A stretch of DNA of 64,000 nucleotides from Drosophila pseudoobscura (lineage: Eukaryota > Arthropoda > Insecta > Diptera > Drosophilidae), in NCBI RefSeq assembly GCF_009870125.1, contig NC_046679.1, forward strand, positions 21,700,001-21,764,000. The letters are read 5' to 3'. The notes below the pieces were generated by a model that searched no databases, was not told the origin of the DNA, and worked only from the letters and a program-made list of their open reading frames with translations. Made by a program: the position numbers and the translations under genes. This document shows positions 25,881 through 37,700 of the stretch, one piece after another. Numbering within the stretch: the stretch's first letter is position 1; each line of letters opens with the position of its first letter.

Positions 25881-28311
25881 GTGTGGTGTGTTTGGTCCTT
25901 TGTCCAGGCATGAAAAATGGTTCCTGCCTTTGTTTTCCAAGCATTTAGCTGCTGGCCAGCCAGGATTCGCTTCACTTTCAGTCTTACTTTTACTTACCCG
26001 TAATTTATTACCTTTTTTATTGCCCCATTTTCCCACTCTAACCAGTAAAACAACTCAATTAACAGTTGACATAATATGCTTTAGTTTTCTTTTAGTTTTA
26101 TTTTTTTTCAGTTTTTTTTCCTTCCTTTCGATTCTTTGTTTTTGCACATTTTAAATTCTTACACTTTTAAAAGATTTCTTTTTAGGTTTCTGTCGTTTTC
26201 GTTTTTCGGTTTATCGTATTTGCTCATATTTAATTGAAAGTTACTTCTTCCGTGTGTTAAATAATCTATTTTTCTTTAATTTATATATATATATATATAT
26301 ATATATTTATTTATATATATATGTATATAATTTTTTATATAATAGTTTTATAAATACACATTTACATATACAATATTACTTCAGTTTTATGCGTTCTATT
26401 AGTTTTCTGTTTTTTTTTTCTATTTTCGTTAAATGTTTTTCCTTATTTTTTGTTTGCTTAGAATTTAAGTATCTTAAGAATTTGTCACTTTTCCAAATGC
26501 TCGAGGCAAATGGGAATTTCCCAGAGAGAAAGACCAGAGTGATGGGGAAAACACCTTAGATATTCCGCATTGGGTGGGCGTGTGTTTGATGCTTGATAAT
26601 CAACTGTTTGACAGAATTTTTGCAATAAATATCGAATGGCCATAAAACGCCTCATCAAACACAATGGGAATTCTAATTTGAATTCGTTTTTATGTATACA
26701 GAATTTTCTCGCTTGAAATTTCATCTGAATAGATATTGAATGTGTATTTGCAATGTCGATATTTTACATGGTAATTGGAAAAAAGCTTATGGAAAATACA
26801 TATGTCGGGCTGGGTTTTGGTTTTGGTTTCGGATTTTTCGATTGGATGCCTCTGATTACTCCTGCTGGATTTCAATAGCTTTCTGTTTTCTGTTTCTGTT
26901 TTATTTTATTTACTGCTTAGCTTGATTAATGAAACTTTTCCTTTTTTTCTTTTGTTTTTCACTTTAATTTCTATCAATAGTTTTTAGTTTTTTTTATATC
27001 TGTAACTCTTTGTTAATGTGCCTTGCATTCGCTTAACACTGAAATGGATTTTATTTCGTTTACGCCTATTTGATTTTTGATTAGTTTTATGTGTGCTCGA
27101 TGGCAAAGATTCGTGGAATGATAGAAACTAGACTGACAAAGGCGCAGAATTTTAGAAATACACAAAAAATAAGAAGATGAAAGGAAAACAAACCATTGAA
27201 AAGTGAAAACACTCGAACAAATTAAAGGAAATTCCCTTTAGAAGTTAGCTTGAAAATACCTTTTACTCATAACATTTTTTTGTATATATTTAAACATTGT
27301 CCCTTTCTGTTTTAGATGGTTTTATTTAACACTTGTCTAATTTTCGCATTTATTAACAACAAATAAATTTATGAAATGTGCAACAAATTTCCATCTATGC
27401 CGATTGTATCCTATACTCAAACCGTTCCTGTCTTACGTGTCTTCTCCTCTGCACTTTGGTTAATACTCGTACTTAATTATGTTTATTAAATTTTTACATT
27501 ACACAAAACACAACTGAAAAAAACTTATTCGAGGGTTACTCTTTATGTATTTCATGACTTAGTCTCTAACCATTCAGATGCATTATCAGCCAAAAGAACA
27601 AACACTCTCCTTCTCTCGTTTCGCATTAACTTGTAGCTAAATTTCCCTCCCTTTAGGTTCGAATTTCCTTTTATATTTTACAGTTTTTACCACGTGTATT
27701 GCTAGTGTTTATATTACTTTTTTTCCTTTTGGTTTATGCTGTATTTGAAGTTGAATCTTTTTATATTTTTTCCTTTTTTGGTTGAACATTTATCTGTCTA
27801 TTAGGACTTGACCAAATGCAAATGAGAGTTTTCGCCTTGCCTTCGAAGGAAACAGTCGCAAAATGGCAGTCGAGAAGCGTTTACAGTGGGGAAAATCGTT
27901 TTTCTTTTTGGGGGTTTCTTTTCTTTTTCTGTTTTTTGTCTGGTTTTGTTCTATAAAAGTTTCATAGTTGTGGAAAGGAGAGTATCATCGTCAATTGAAA
28001 AAGCGACTCTAGGTATGCTATGCAGCCTATATACACAATTTCCAATCAAAGGTTTAGTTAACCGAAAACGTAGACAGCTTCATTGTATGATACAAAGTCG
28101 TACATAGAAAAAAAGGCGACAACTTGGCTTGATTTTCGTATTATCATTCATATTTTGTGCTAAATATTACGTATACGTCGCTGATTCATAGAAAAACCCA
28201 ATAGCCACTAGATTTATGTATATTCATATAAGATACGTTATAGTTATTATAGTTACAGTGTGTCTAGGGTGTAGAGCTGTTGGTTTAGCGTGGAGCGGGT
28301 CGAGGGATCGC
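25881..28311 (-). other. Likely 3' UTR of dpr9 (A-rich on the minus strand)
   Basis: About 2.4 kb directly downstream of the dpr9 stop codon is strongly T-rich on the plus strand, so the minus-strand RNA would be A-rich with scattered AAAACAAAA-like runs. Several TTTATT sequences on the plus strand (for example near 26900-26912 and 27317-27325) are AATAAA signals on the minus strand. No credible open frame is present. Composition, strand bias and position suggest a long 3' UTR, but the true end cannot be fixed from sequence alone. Confidence 0.4.
26281..26330. repeat. TA-rich microsatellite
   Basis: TA dinucleotide runs interrupted by TTTAT and GTA, in the candidate dpr9 3' UTR. It can form hairpins. 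Confidence 0.75.
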
Positions 28312-28748
28312 TCACCTTATGTCCGCCTCAAAGACCTGCCTTAACGTGTCCGTCTCCAGTGCCGTCTTCCTTGATTGTAGTCTCAGTTCATGTTGTGGCA
28401 GGGGCTGCTCCTCTTGCGGTTGCCACCAGCACCATGGTCTGCGGCCCTGCCAATGCCAGCAGCAACAGCAGCAGCAGCAGAGACTCAGAATGCACTCGAG
28501 GAGCTGTCGCACGCCACCAATCCCACAAACGGACACACTGCCGGCTGGGACACGTTTCGGCCGACGGTAGGCGGAGGCGACACGAGCTGCCGAAGCGAGG
28601 AGCGTGTGGAGCGTCCGACAAGCGCCCAGGTGCAGAAGCACACACACAGGTACACACAGAGATAGCGAGTGAGCGAGTGGCGAGGATGCGCTGGTGCCGC
28701 GTGCTGCATTGCTGCTGGGAACTCCCCTGGAAACGGAATGAGAAACAC
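28312..28748 (-). CDS. dpr9: dpr9 exon 6: C-terminal tail, two alternative acceptors and frames
   Basis: With the AAACAG acceptor (exon begins 28748) the frame reads GVSHSVSRGVPSSNAARG and runs to a TGA at 28314-28312; this matches the dpr9 tail I remember. With the TTTCCAG acceptor 22 nt further on (exon begins 28726) the frame shifts to GEFPAAMQHAAPAHPRHS and stops at 28487-28485, giving 576 residues in total. A GE-PAAMQ-type start is what I recall from other Dpr proteins (dpr8/dpr10 type). Both frames carry a hydrophobic stretch encoded by the same DNA: SLSLCVPVCVLLHLGA in the first and YLCVYLCVCFCTWALVG in the second. Either could be a membrane anchor or GPI signal. The TGA of the long frame lies inside AGGTGAGC, a good splice donor (28316/28315), so one more exon is possible. 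Confidence 0.75.
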
Positions 28749-31700
28749 CTGTTTAATTTACATCTTTATTGCTGCTCTCATACTCAGACATTGGGCGAAA
28801 CTGAAAGCGATTAAGAAACGAAAATTGTGTGCAGGTATAAGTGTGTATAGAGTACAGATTGGGTGTCCTTGTAAGCGGGGAATTTTCATTAAAACGTAAA
28901 GCGAATTAACATCGCATTCGTATGTATACCATATATGTATAATCTCCTCCAACACTAACCGGATTACCAGCTCCAACAGAGAACGGCTTTCCTGTGGCAG
29001 GGCGACCCCAAAAAGCTGTCAAACAATCAAACTGCACAGATAAACCGAAAACAAAAAACAGAAAACAATGCCAAGATTGTCATACAATAAGTTGCACAAG
29101 CCAAAACACCAGAACACCAGAACGACAGCGCAACAAGCCCACAAACAAAACTAACAAACAGGATTCTCCCGTTACAGCCAACGAACAACTTCTGTCACTG
29201 AAACCATTGACTGTTTACAACTTATCAACAGCAAAAGCCAGGGAGAGACAACTGCAGCTGGGGGTCATGGTGGATAGCTGGGGAAGGGTGAGCCCTTGTG
29301 CACAGGTATTGAAAGGCGACTCCGCTGCGGTGCAAAGTAACGTAAACAAGGCTTACCAGGCTTCGACTTCCTTTTGCAAAAATAATGCACAACCACCTCT
29401 ATCTTGCAAATACATAATCCCTTTAGAGCTCTCCTGAAGAGCGCTCAAATTCAGAAATATCTTTTATAAGTCCAATATTTATCATTTTAGCGACTAATTT
29501 TTGATGGCTGTGGTTTTAAATTCCAAAAGGTATGTAAACTATCTTTGGTATAGCCATACAACACAAATCTTTACATTTCATTTATTTATTTTTTAAATTT
29601 AAATTTTCCATAAACTTCCTGACACATTTCGCATCCATTAGAGCTCGTTAAAAGTCACCAGGACCTTTTTGGGGGTACATTGCAGCTGTCTGGGATGGAA
29701 ATGGAAGTCTCGGCTGGCACTTTAAGGCCACTATCCTTTGGGGTCCCAACTGAAAGTGAACCCGACAAAGCTCCTGACCCCATTGATGGTGATGTCGATG
29801 TCGATGCTGATGCGGCAAGCCAAACAAAAACACAATTCCCGGGCTTCGTATTGTCCCCAAGTCTCCCTTTCGCTCTCACTTTCTCCCTCTGTTCGCGTGG
29901 GGGAGGGAGGAAAACAGGTAACAATAAACAATAAAAAGCAAAGTAATGCTAAAAGTGAAGCAGAAAGAAATGGGAAGCTCCAGTAGCACAAGGAGGAGCT
30001 CCATAGGAGAAGAGCCGGTGAAAAAGTTTTGCATTGCAACACGATGACAAAAACAAGAACAGCGCGAAGAACCGAAACTTTACATACCCTGGCAAAACCA
30101 TATAAAATATTATTATTTTTTGTCATATATGTATTTATATTAATTCGTATATTGCTTAAGATAAAGCTACCATTTGCAACGCTATAAAATTAACAATTAA
30201 AAGCATTCATGACTTTTGAGGTCACAGATGTGTAGCAAACATCTGTGAAAAATCATAATACCCTCCTTTTGCAAGAATATACAAATACTAACAGCCAACA
30301 ACAATGCTGACGGCCTTATAATAATAATAATAATACTAACAAACAAAACAAACTGTAGCGACAAAGAACAATGGCGAAAGTAGCAGAGCGACAGAACAGG
30401 ACTACTACCAGAACATCAGAGATCTGAACAGAACAGAACTGAACAAGAAACAAAACATAATAATAATCAGAAACAAGTGTGCCAAAGCAGTTAACGGAAA
30501 CAACGCGCATTGCATGCACAATATGGCGCCAGGGATGAGTACCCCTCTCGTGCTCATACAAGTTAGGGTGGTGTGTGTGTGTGGGTGTTTGGTAGTGTGC
30601 TTTGGCGTCTTTTCCGAGCAAAAGACAACACCGTGTGACATTATCTAGCAGACACGGTTGCTGCGACAACGACGACAACTTGACATTAGTGAAAGTCGCA
30701 CAGGAAGTGGAAGTGAGCCAAACTGTGCTCTCGTACTAGACAGTCACCAAGGGACGGGTGGGGCACCGGGGGAGAGTGTAACATAAACATAATTTTCATG
30801 TGGCACGCGTGCCAGATACTCGTACTGCATGTGGGGGCCAGGACCCCAAAAGTTTGGCCCGGGAGTTGAGTAAATTTAAATACTCTTTTTGTTTGTTTTG
30901 GCTGCAAAGAAGCAGATTTAAATTTTTTTATTTTTCAAAAAGTTACACAAAGTTTTGAAGAAAGGGATAGAAAATAAGGGAGGAAGAGTGCTCTCCCCTA
31001 AACTAGCATTTTTTTAGTCAATTGGTGATTGTTGTAAGGATTTATTATGAAATACTTACGAGTTTACTAAAGAATAGAATATTGAATACAGTACGAGTGT
31101 CAAAGATGCAAATATGATTGAACCTATTACCCTATTGTTTTCACACTCTCCTACGCTACGTCAATATTATTGTTGTATAAAAATAACCTTATGGATAACT
31201 TATCCCTTTTCAACACTATGACTACCCCAATCTCATATCGAGTTACACGAAAAAGTTCGCATACTTTACAGAGAAGAGTGTAGCTTCCGCATCCCAAAAC
31301 TTTAGCCCCCATGGCTACGTTTGCTCTGCAAATGATGATGGCAGGCGGAGTGGTTTCCTGTAGAGAGGGAAGATGGGTATAAAAAAAAAATGAAGGGGTC
31401 GGGGCGCATAATCATTACACCGCTGGATAGGGAAACGGGTGGGCGACAGCGGGAAGCTGTCTTTCCATTCCGTATAATTTCCACGTGCCACTTTTAGCAG
31501 TTTTCACTTAGCTGAGCTCATCTGGTTTTCGTTGAATATTCGTGGAAATATTGAAATAGACACCCCGGCAGCATCCCCATCCGAATACATGGCTGTGCTA
31601 TCCACTAATCAATATTTGTTCATTGGTTGCCAATCGATTCCTCCTTGGGGGTGGCCAAAACACGCTCTCTTAGCTGCCTTTGTTGGTGTTTTCACTTAGT

Positions 31701-34700
31701 GTGTCTTTCACTTTAAACAACACTTTGTTGGATAGTTATTGTCACCTCTTTCGTGCTTACTTACTCTTCAGCTTTCCCCTATTTCTTGTCTATTTTCTCT
31801 CGTGTTTTTCTTCTGGCCTGGTTCTCCTGCTTTTGTGTCAGTTCTCGGGGTGCCCCGTGGAGCTTCAACAGCTGCAATTTGTATGGCTGCCTTTGGGCAG
31901 ATTTCCATCATTGATATGCTGACTCAGGCTCGGGCGAAAGCATTAGCCTGTTCTAAGGGGATTGCGATCTATTTTCTAGGTCTTAGACACAAATCCTCTG
32001 GCATCCTTCAGTCTCTAGTTGGCAGTGTGGGAATAGCTAAGTAGTTCTTACTTTCGTATGCATTTCTTTGTTGATTATTTAACCCACTATTACAGGTGTG
32101 CATTGAGTGATGTTCATAGAATGTTCTTGCTCGTATCTACATATATTTAAATGGTTTCAAAATACACGTAACTAACATTATGTCCTAAGGTAACTGTTAC
32201 TCATCTGCAGCCTCACTCTATCCTTTGAAGCTCTCCTAAATAAACTTAAATGCCTCTTCAGCACTGCTTCAGATTATCTTTCAAACACAAAAGCCTTGAA
32301 GTATTCTTTGTTACAAAATCACACTTCATAAAAGTCAGTTTATAATAGTTTTCGCCAAAGGCGATAGTGGCTTGTTGTACTTAACCCGAAAGTAAAGTAA
32401 CTTAAAGTACTTAACCCCAAAAATGTATTGTAGCTACAATGAGCTACAACATAAGACTTTAAGTAAACTCAGTAAATGTTTCAATTTCTAATGGAAAGCC
32501 TGGCAGCTTTACGATATATAAAATAATTGAAAGTTGCAAAGTAAAGTTACAATGAAATTGTGAGCACATCAATATTAATGTGAAAAGTTTAAGTGAAACG
32601 CTTTTGGTTGATTTATGATGAATTTAATGATGCAACAATAAAGGAAAAAACCCCAACTGTAAATCGGTTTCCGATGTTTAAGTGCTGATACAAATTAAAA
32701 CGAAAATTAAATGCAGTACCTGTTAGAATAAGTTGATAAATTTATTTCATAATTTGTATTATACAATTTATAATCCTAACGATCCCTGGTACTAGGATTG
32801 AATATTTGACAGTTAATTTAATGCATCAATTATTGATTGCGTATGTACATATATAATCCCTATCCACTAGACCATCACCTAATTGTTACCTACGATGATT
32901 AGAAGCAACTTTCGTTCAACGTTATCCTTAGTTCCTTGGTGCAGAAATGAACTTTGAGTACCTTTGATAAGTTTATTATACACCATTTTATTCTCTACTC
33001 TAATCCCTCTTTCACTCTTTCTTTTGCAGTTCAGTTTCGTCTCCCTACGACTATCTGTTGCCTTCCCATTACTCGTATTGTCTACCCCGGGTCAGGCCAA
33101 TAGCTATGGTGTAACCCATTACCATTCTCATTGTCTCATTCACATTTTTTTGCATTTTCAAATTCTGGGCTTATCCCTTTCGTCCACCATTGTTTTATTC
33201 GGTTCCTGTGTATGGGTGGTCCTATTTCTCTTGGGTGGTGGTTGTGTTGTCGTTTATTTTACTTACCATTGAGCACATGTACCGTGACGCTGCGGGGCTT
33301 TGCATTTGATGGATTACACTGATAATGCCCCGAGTCCGACGGACGCGCCGATTTAATCAAGAGAAATGATGTGGTCGTCTCGCCCTTATTGGTCACCACC
33401 GAAACGCCGCCGCGCGGCGAATCGTAGTTGATAATCTGCGGATGAGAATGGAAATCCAGCGACAAATTAGCAAAAGTCATAAAAGATATTCCACAAATTT
33501 GCTTGGGGAAAAAACTTGGATTCGTTTTTCTGCGCTATAAACATTTTCTAAGCCATAAAACAGAATCAAGATTACGCATACGCACTGTTGCACACTTGGC
33601 AAATTAAAATAAATAAAATAGAGTGGAGTGGAGACGGGAGAGAAGATAAGAAAGAGGAGCAGGAAATATGCAAAGTAAGGGAAGAATGATTGCAAATAAA
33701 ACCGAAACAAAACAATAAAATTAAATCTGTTTTGGGGCACAAAGAAAGTAGAAAAAGAGAGAGAGAAAAATCTCCGGCACTAATGGCAATATTTTTCCCT
33801 TTCTTCGTCGTCAGCTCGCTCTATAGAAAAGGCATAACAATGGCGACGACCGTCAACCCTTAGAGCACAGCCCCTATTTCACCCTCTCCCCTCTCTGGGG
33901 CCCTACTGCGAATTCCCAATACAATAAGCCAAAAGCCCAGGCATGAAGTGTGAGGAAAACACACCTAAAGTGGAAAACTAAAACGTGGCTCAGAGACGGA
34001 ACAAAACCAAAATCCATTTAAAACCCAAACCAAAAACCCTTTTCAAGCCCCCGTCCACCCGTCCATTTGTCCGTCTGGTTCCCTTCCTAAATGGCATTAC
34101 CTAATAAAAAAATAAAAAAAATAAGAGCGAAAGGAAAGTTTTGGCCCGGCAAAGCTAATTTAAAAGTTACTAAATTGAACACTAAAGGGTTCTCTGTCAG
34201 ACTTTCCCTGGGCAGGGCTCGGTCTCGGGCCAAAGGGGAAGCGATAATGATACCCCAAAGTAATTGCATGTCCTCCCCGAAAAATGGAGGCAAAGGTAAA
34301 GGACTTCAACTCACTGCATTATTGTGATTCCAGAAGATATAAGCCGGCGGCTCCGGTGAGTTGAGTATGACACAGGTGAGATTTATAGTCGATCCACTCT
34401 CTATATACAGGTCGGGGGCGCCGATTATTTCCGTCGAGGGTTCTGAAAGAAAAATACGAGAAAATGTGAAAATGTGAAAACCAAAGGTAGAATAAATCAG
34501 TAAAAATAATTAAACAAAGCGCATTTCCATTTCGAATCTACTAGCTGTGGAGTAAAATAACAATTAGCCGGGAAGGAATTTCCTTTTGGTGGGCACTTGA
34601 ACCGAGAGAGAGGTGTGAGAATTTCAAAGGATTCTCGCTTACCCTCATTGAAATATGCTTCTCTCTCTCAGCTCCCCGTTTTTCCTCATATTGTGAGGGT

Positions 34701-37700
34701 GAAATGATTTCCATCCTTTGAAATGAAGCAATTGAAGTGCCAGCAAAACGAAATGGAAATGGAAATATTTTGCTTTTACACTTATTTCAACTGTTATTTA
34801 ACTCAACGATAATTAAATGGGAAAAGTTCCAGAGGAGAGCGGAAACCCCTCCTCTGTGGAAGGTGTGGAAGGTTATAAATTAAATTCGCCTTGAGTTCCG
34901 TCTTGAGATTTCTTGAAGCTGCTTCTATGGATACTTTATCGTAATTTATATGAGTGCAAATATTAATTTATTTGATTTGTGAAATAATTGAGAGGTTTTG
35001 TCTGAGAAGAGATATAACAATGACCACTTATGCTCTCCCTTCAGATCTTTCATTTTATTTTTTTACACTGAAAAAAACTTACCAACAACATTCAGGTGAA
35101 TGTAGTGACTCATGTGCGGTGTGGTTGATACCTGGCACTCGTAGATGCCAGAATCACGATGCTGCGGATATTTGATTTGTAGCATCCAGTCTTCGGTTTG
35201 CGGCTGGTGTATGGCCCGAAAGCGCTGATCCGACGTGTACGTGTACCGGCCCACTGTCAGCAAGTGTATGTCCCGATGTCGCACCCAGGACACCTGAAGC
35301 AGCATCTACACAGAGGCGACGGATAGAAAGGGAATAGCATTTCATTTGTTGAGAGCCGAGATTCTGGGGCGCAAACAGTTTAAAAAGTCAATTTCATACG
35401 CAACCACTGGAGTCCGAGGGGTTTCCAGGGGATGCGTCAGAGGCAGCAGCCTTTTGTGTCAGACACACGTGTAAAATGCAAATTTATTTCGAAATATTTT
35501 ATATGATTTTTTACCCAATTTTTCTTTATGCCTCGTGTTGTTGTTTGGCAAAAGGAAAAAAAAACTTTGACATGAGAGCGTGGAGGGAGGGGCGTCTTAG
35601 GCAGCTCACCCTCATCAGGCCGACAAATTGAAGCTGGAATACGACTCAGACATACACTCATATATGTATGTATTTTGCATGTCTGTATGTATTCGGCAAC
35701 CACCTGCTGTTTAATGCTCAACTTTTCCTTGCCCCGGCCACAGCCCGAGAAGGGGGCGAAACATTTTTAAGTGACGCTGATTTAGGGGTTGCCTGAGGTC
35801 CTGGCAGGCCTTGAGGCATTGGTGCTGAAAGGACTGGTGGGAGTGCATGCGGGAGTGGTAGGAGTGCTGGAGGACGCCGTGTCCTGTGCCGACTGTGTTG
35901 CGTGTCATACGTCAGCTGTGAGCATTTTCAATTTCAATGACAACAGCTTAGTAACATCCTGCCTAACGATGAACGACGACGACGACGCCGAGCACGACGA
36001 CTACGACTTTGGCAAAGTTAATGGACAAGAAACACAGCGGCGTACCAGACGGCGGGCCGAAGGGTGCAGGATGAGCGATGGCTTAGGGGGGCTAAGGCGG
36101 GGGCCTAGGACCAGGTGTTAGTTAGCAGACACAAAGGTAAACTTTGGCAGCTGCTTAAGCAAAAGTTCCATGTAATTAACACCAAAAGTCCCAAAGTATA
36201 AAGCATAAGAAGAAGGAAGCCCCAGGAAGACAGCCTCCATCTTGAAAAACCAACCGCAAACATTTTCCCTTTAGTCCCCCCGTTCATACCATTCCCCACT
36301 TTTTATGGCCATTAAGCTTGTTTACAGTATCGTAAAATTGTCTGCCATATCAATATATTTCCATATTTTTTTATTTATTTTTTTTTTTGGCTTGCAAAAA
36401 CAAACATCAAAATCTGAAAAGATTTCTTTTTTTACAGCTCAATTTGGCAGGCGAGAGAGGCATATATTATGGAAACACAGCCAGGCCAAAGGCTTGGAAG
36501 TAAAAAGTAATACAATTTCAATCTAGAGAAAACTAATGAAAATAGAAGGAAAATGAACTAACAGAAGAATGGCATCATTCAAAAGGAGTACATATCTGCA
36601 GAAGAAGTTAATTTATATACCAAATAGCTATACCAAGTATTGTCACCAAATCTTGTCATTGAATCTAAAAAATAGATTCAATTTTGAATCGTTTTTCGAG
36701 CCACGTGTTAACATTGCATGATAAAACTGATGAGAGCCCTGATGCTGTAAAGCTCCATCGACATCTCCTTTAAAATCTCTCCCTTGTTTCCTTTAGAATC
36801 ATAAAGAAAATTCTGAAATTTTCGAGGTGTAGCTCTACCAAACATAAACCTCTCTCCTGAGCGAAGCGCAAATGAAAAACGTCATTAATAATGTAGAGAC
36901 CATCAGCATCCGTTCGCTGTTTATCATTATGGACGGTGTGAAGGAAAGCACACCCACACACACACACACACACACACAAGCGTAATCGTAAGACAGAAGG
37001 ATTTTCCTTTTTTTTTCTTTTTCTTCGCTCGCATTTCTCTGCTCCTCGGCTCCTCCCAGACCAGCTTAACGCTCACTCAGGTGCTGCCAAATCTCAGCAG
37101 CAATGATGTATTACTCCAGGTGGGGATGACTGTGAGGTTAGAAGGGAATGGGGAGACACGGGAAAATTACGGAAGTGGGTGGGGCATTGGGTGGGACATT
37201 GGGGTTGTGGCTCGGCTGTGGCTCGCCGCAGCACAGAAAGCTAATTAGATTTTAAGCTGCCAACCCAAGCAAATGAATATATTTCATTTTACAGGTTACT
37301 TTATATCTTTTTTTTTGCAGTTGAGCGCTGAGGGCGGAGAATGGAATGAATATTTTGGTAAGCTGTCTGCCGGATATAATTTTCATGTTTTTACTGGGTA
37401 AAAACGTATAGAATTTAAAAAGGTATATTAGAAATAAAGGATAAAGGCAGAAAAGTAGGGAGAAGAATGTAAGACCAAGCAAATCGCATAAACTATAAAA
37501 CTTCTTGATCTCTCTCCTTTGATTCTGGCTGCCTTCCTATCACTCCTTTCCACCTCAAACCTCCTGTCATGAATCTGAATATGTGTAAAGTCCTGGCGAA
37601 CTCTGAACAATTTAAACAATTTTCTATCAATTAACCCTTCCATTGGGTTGAATGGAGAGCGAGAGATCGATGAAGTTATCCCATTTAACACATCTAATGA

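Noticed and set aside
28388..28657. Third open frame of dpr9 exon 6 (Leu-rich tail)
   Set aside because: Neither acceptor leads into this frame, so I could not connect it to the dpr9 message; noted only as a consequence of the CTG repeat.
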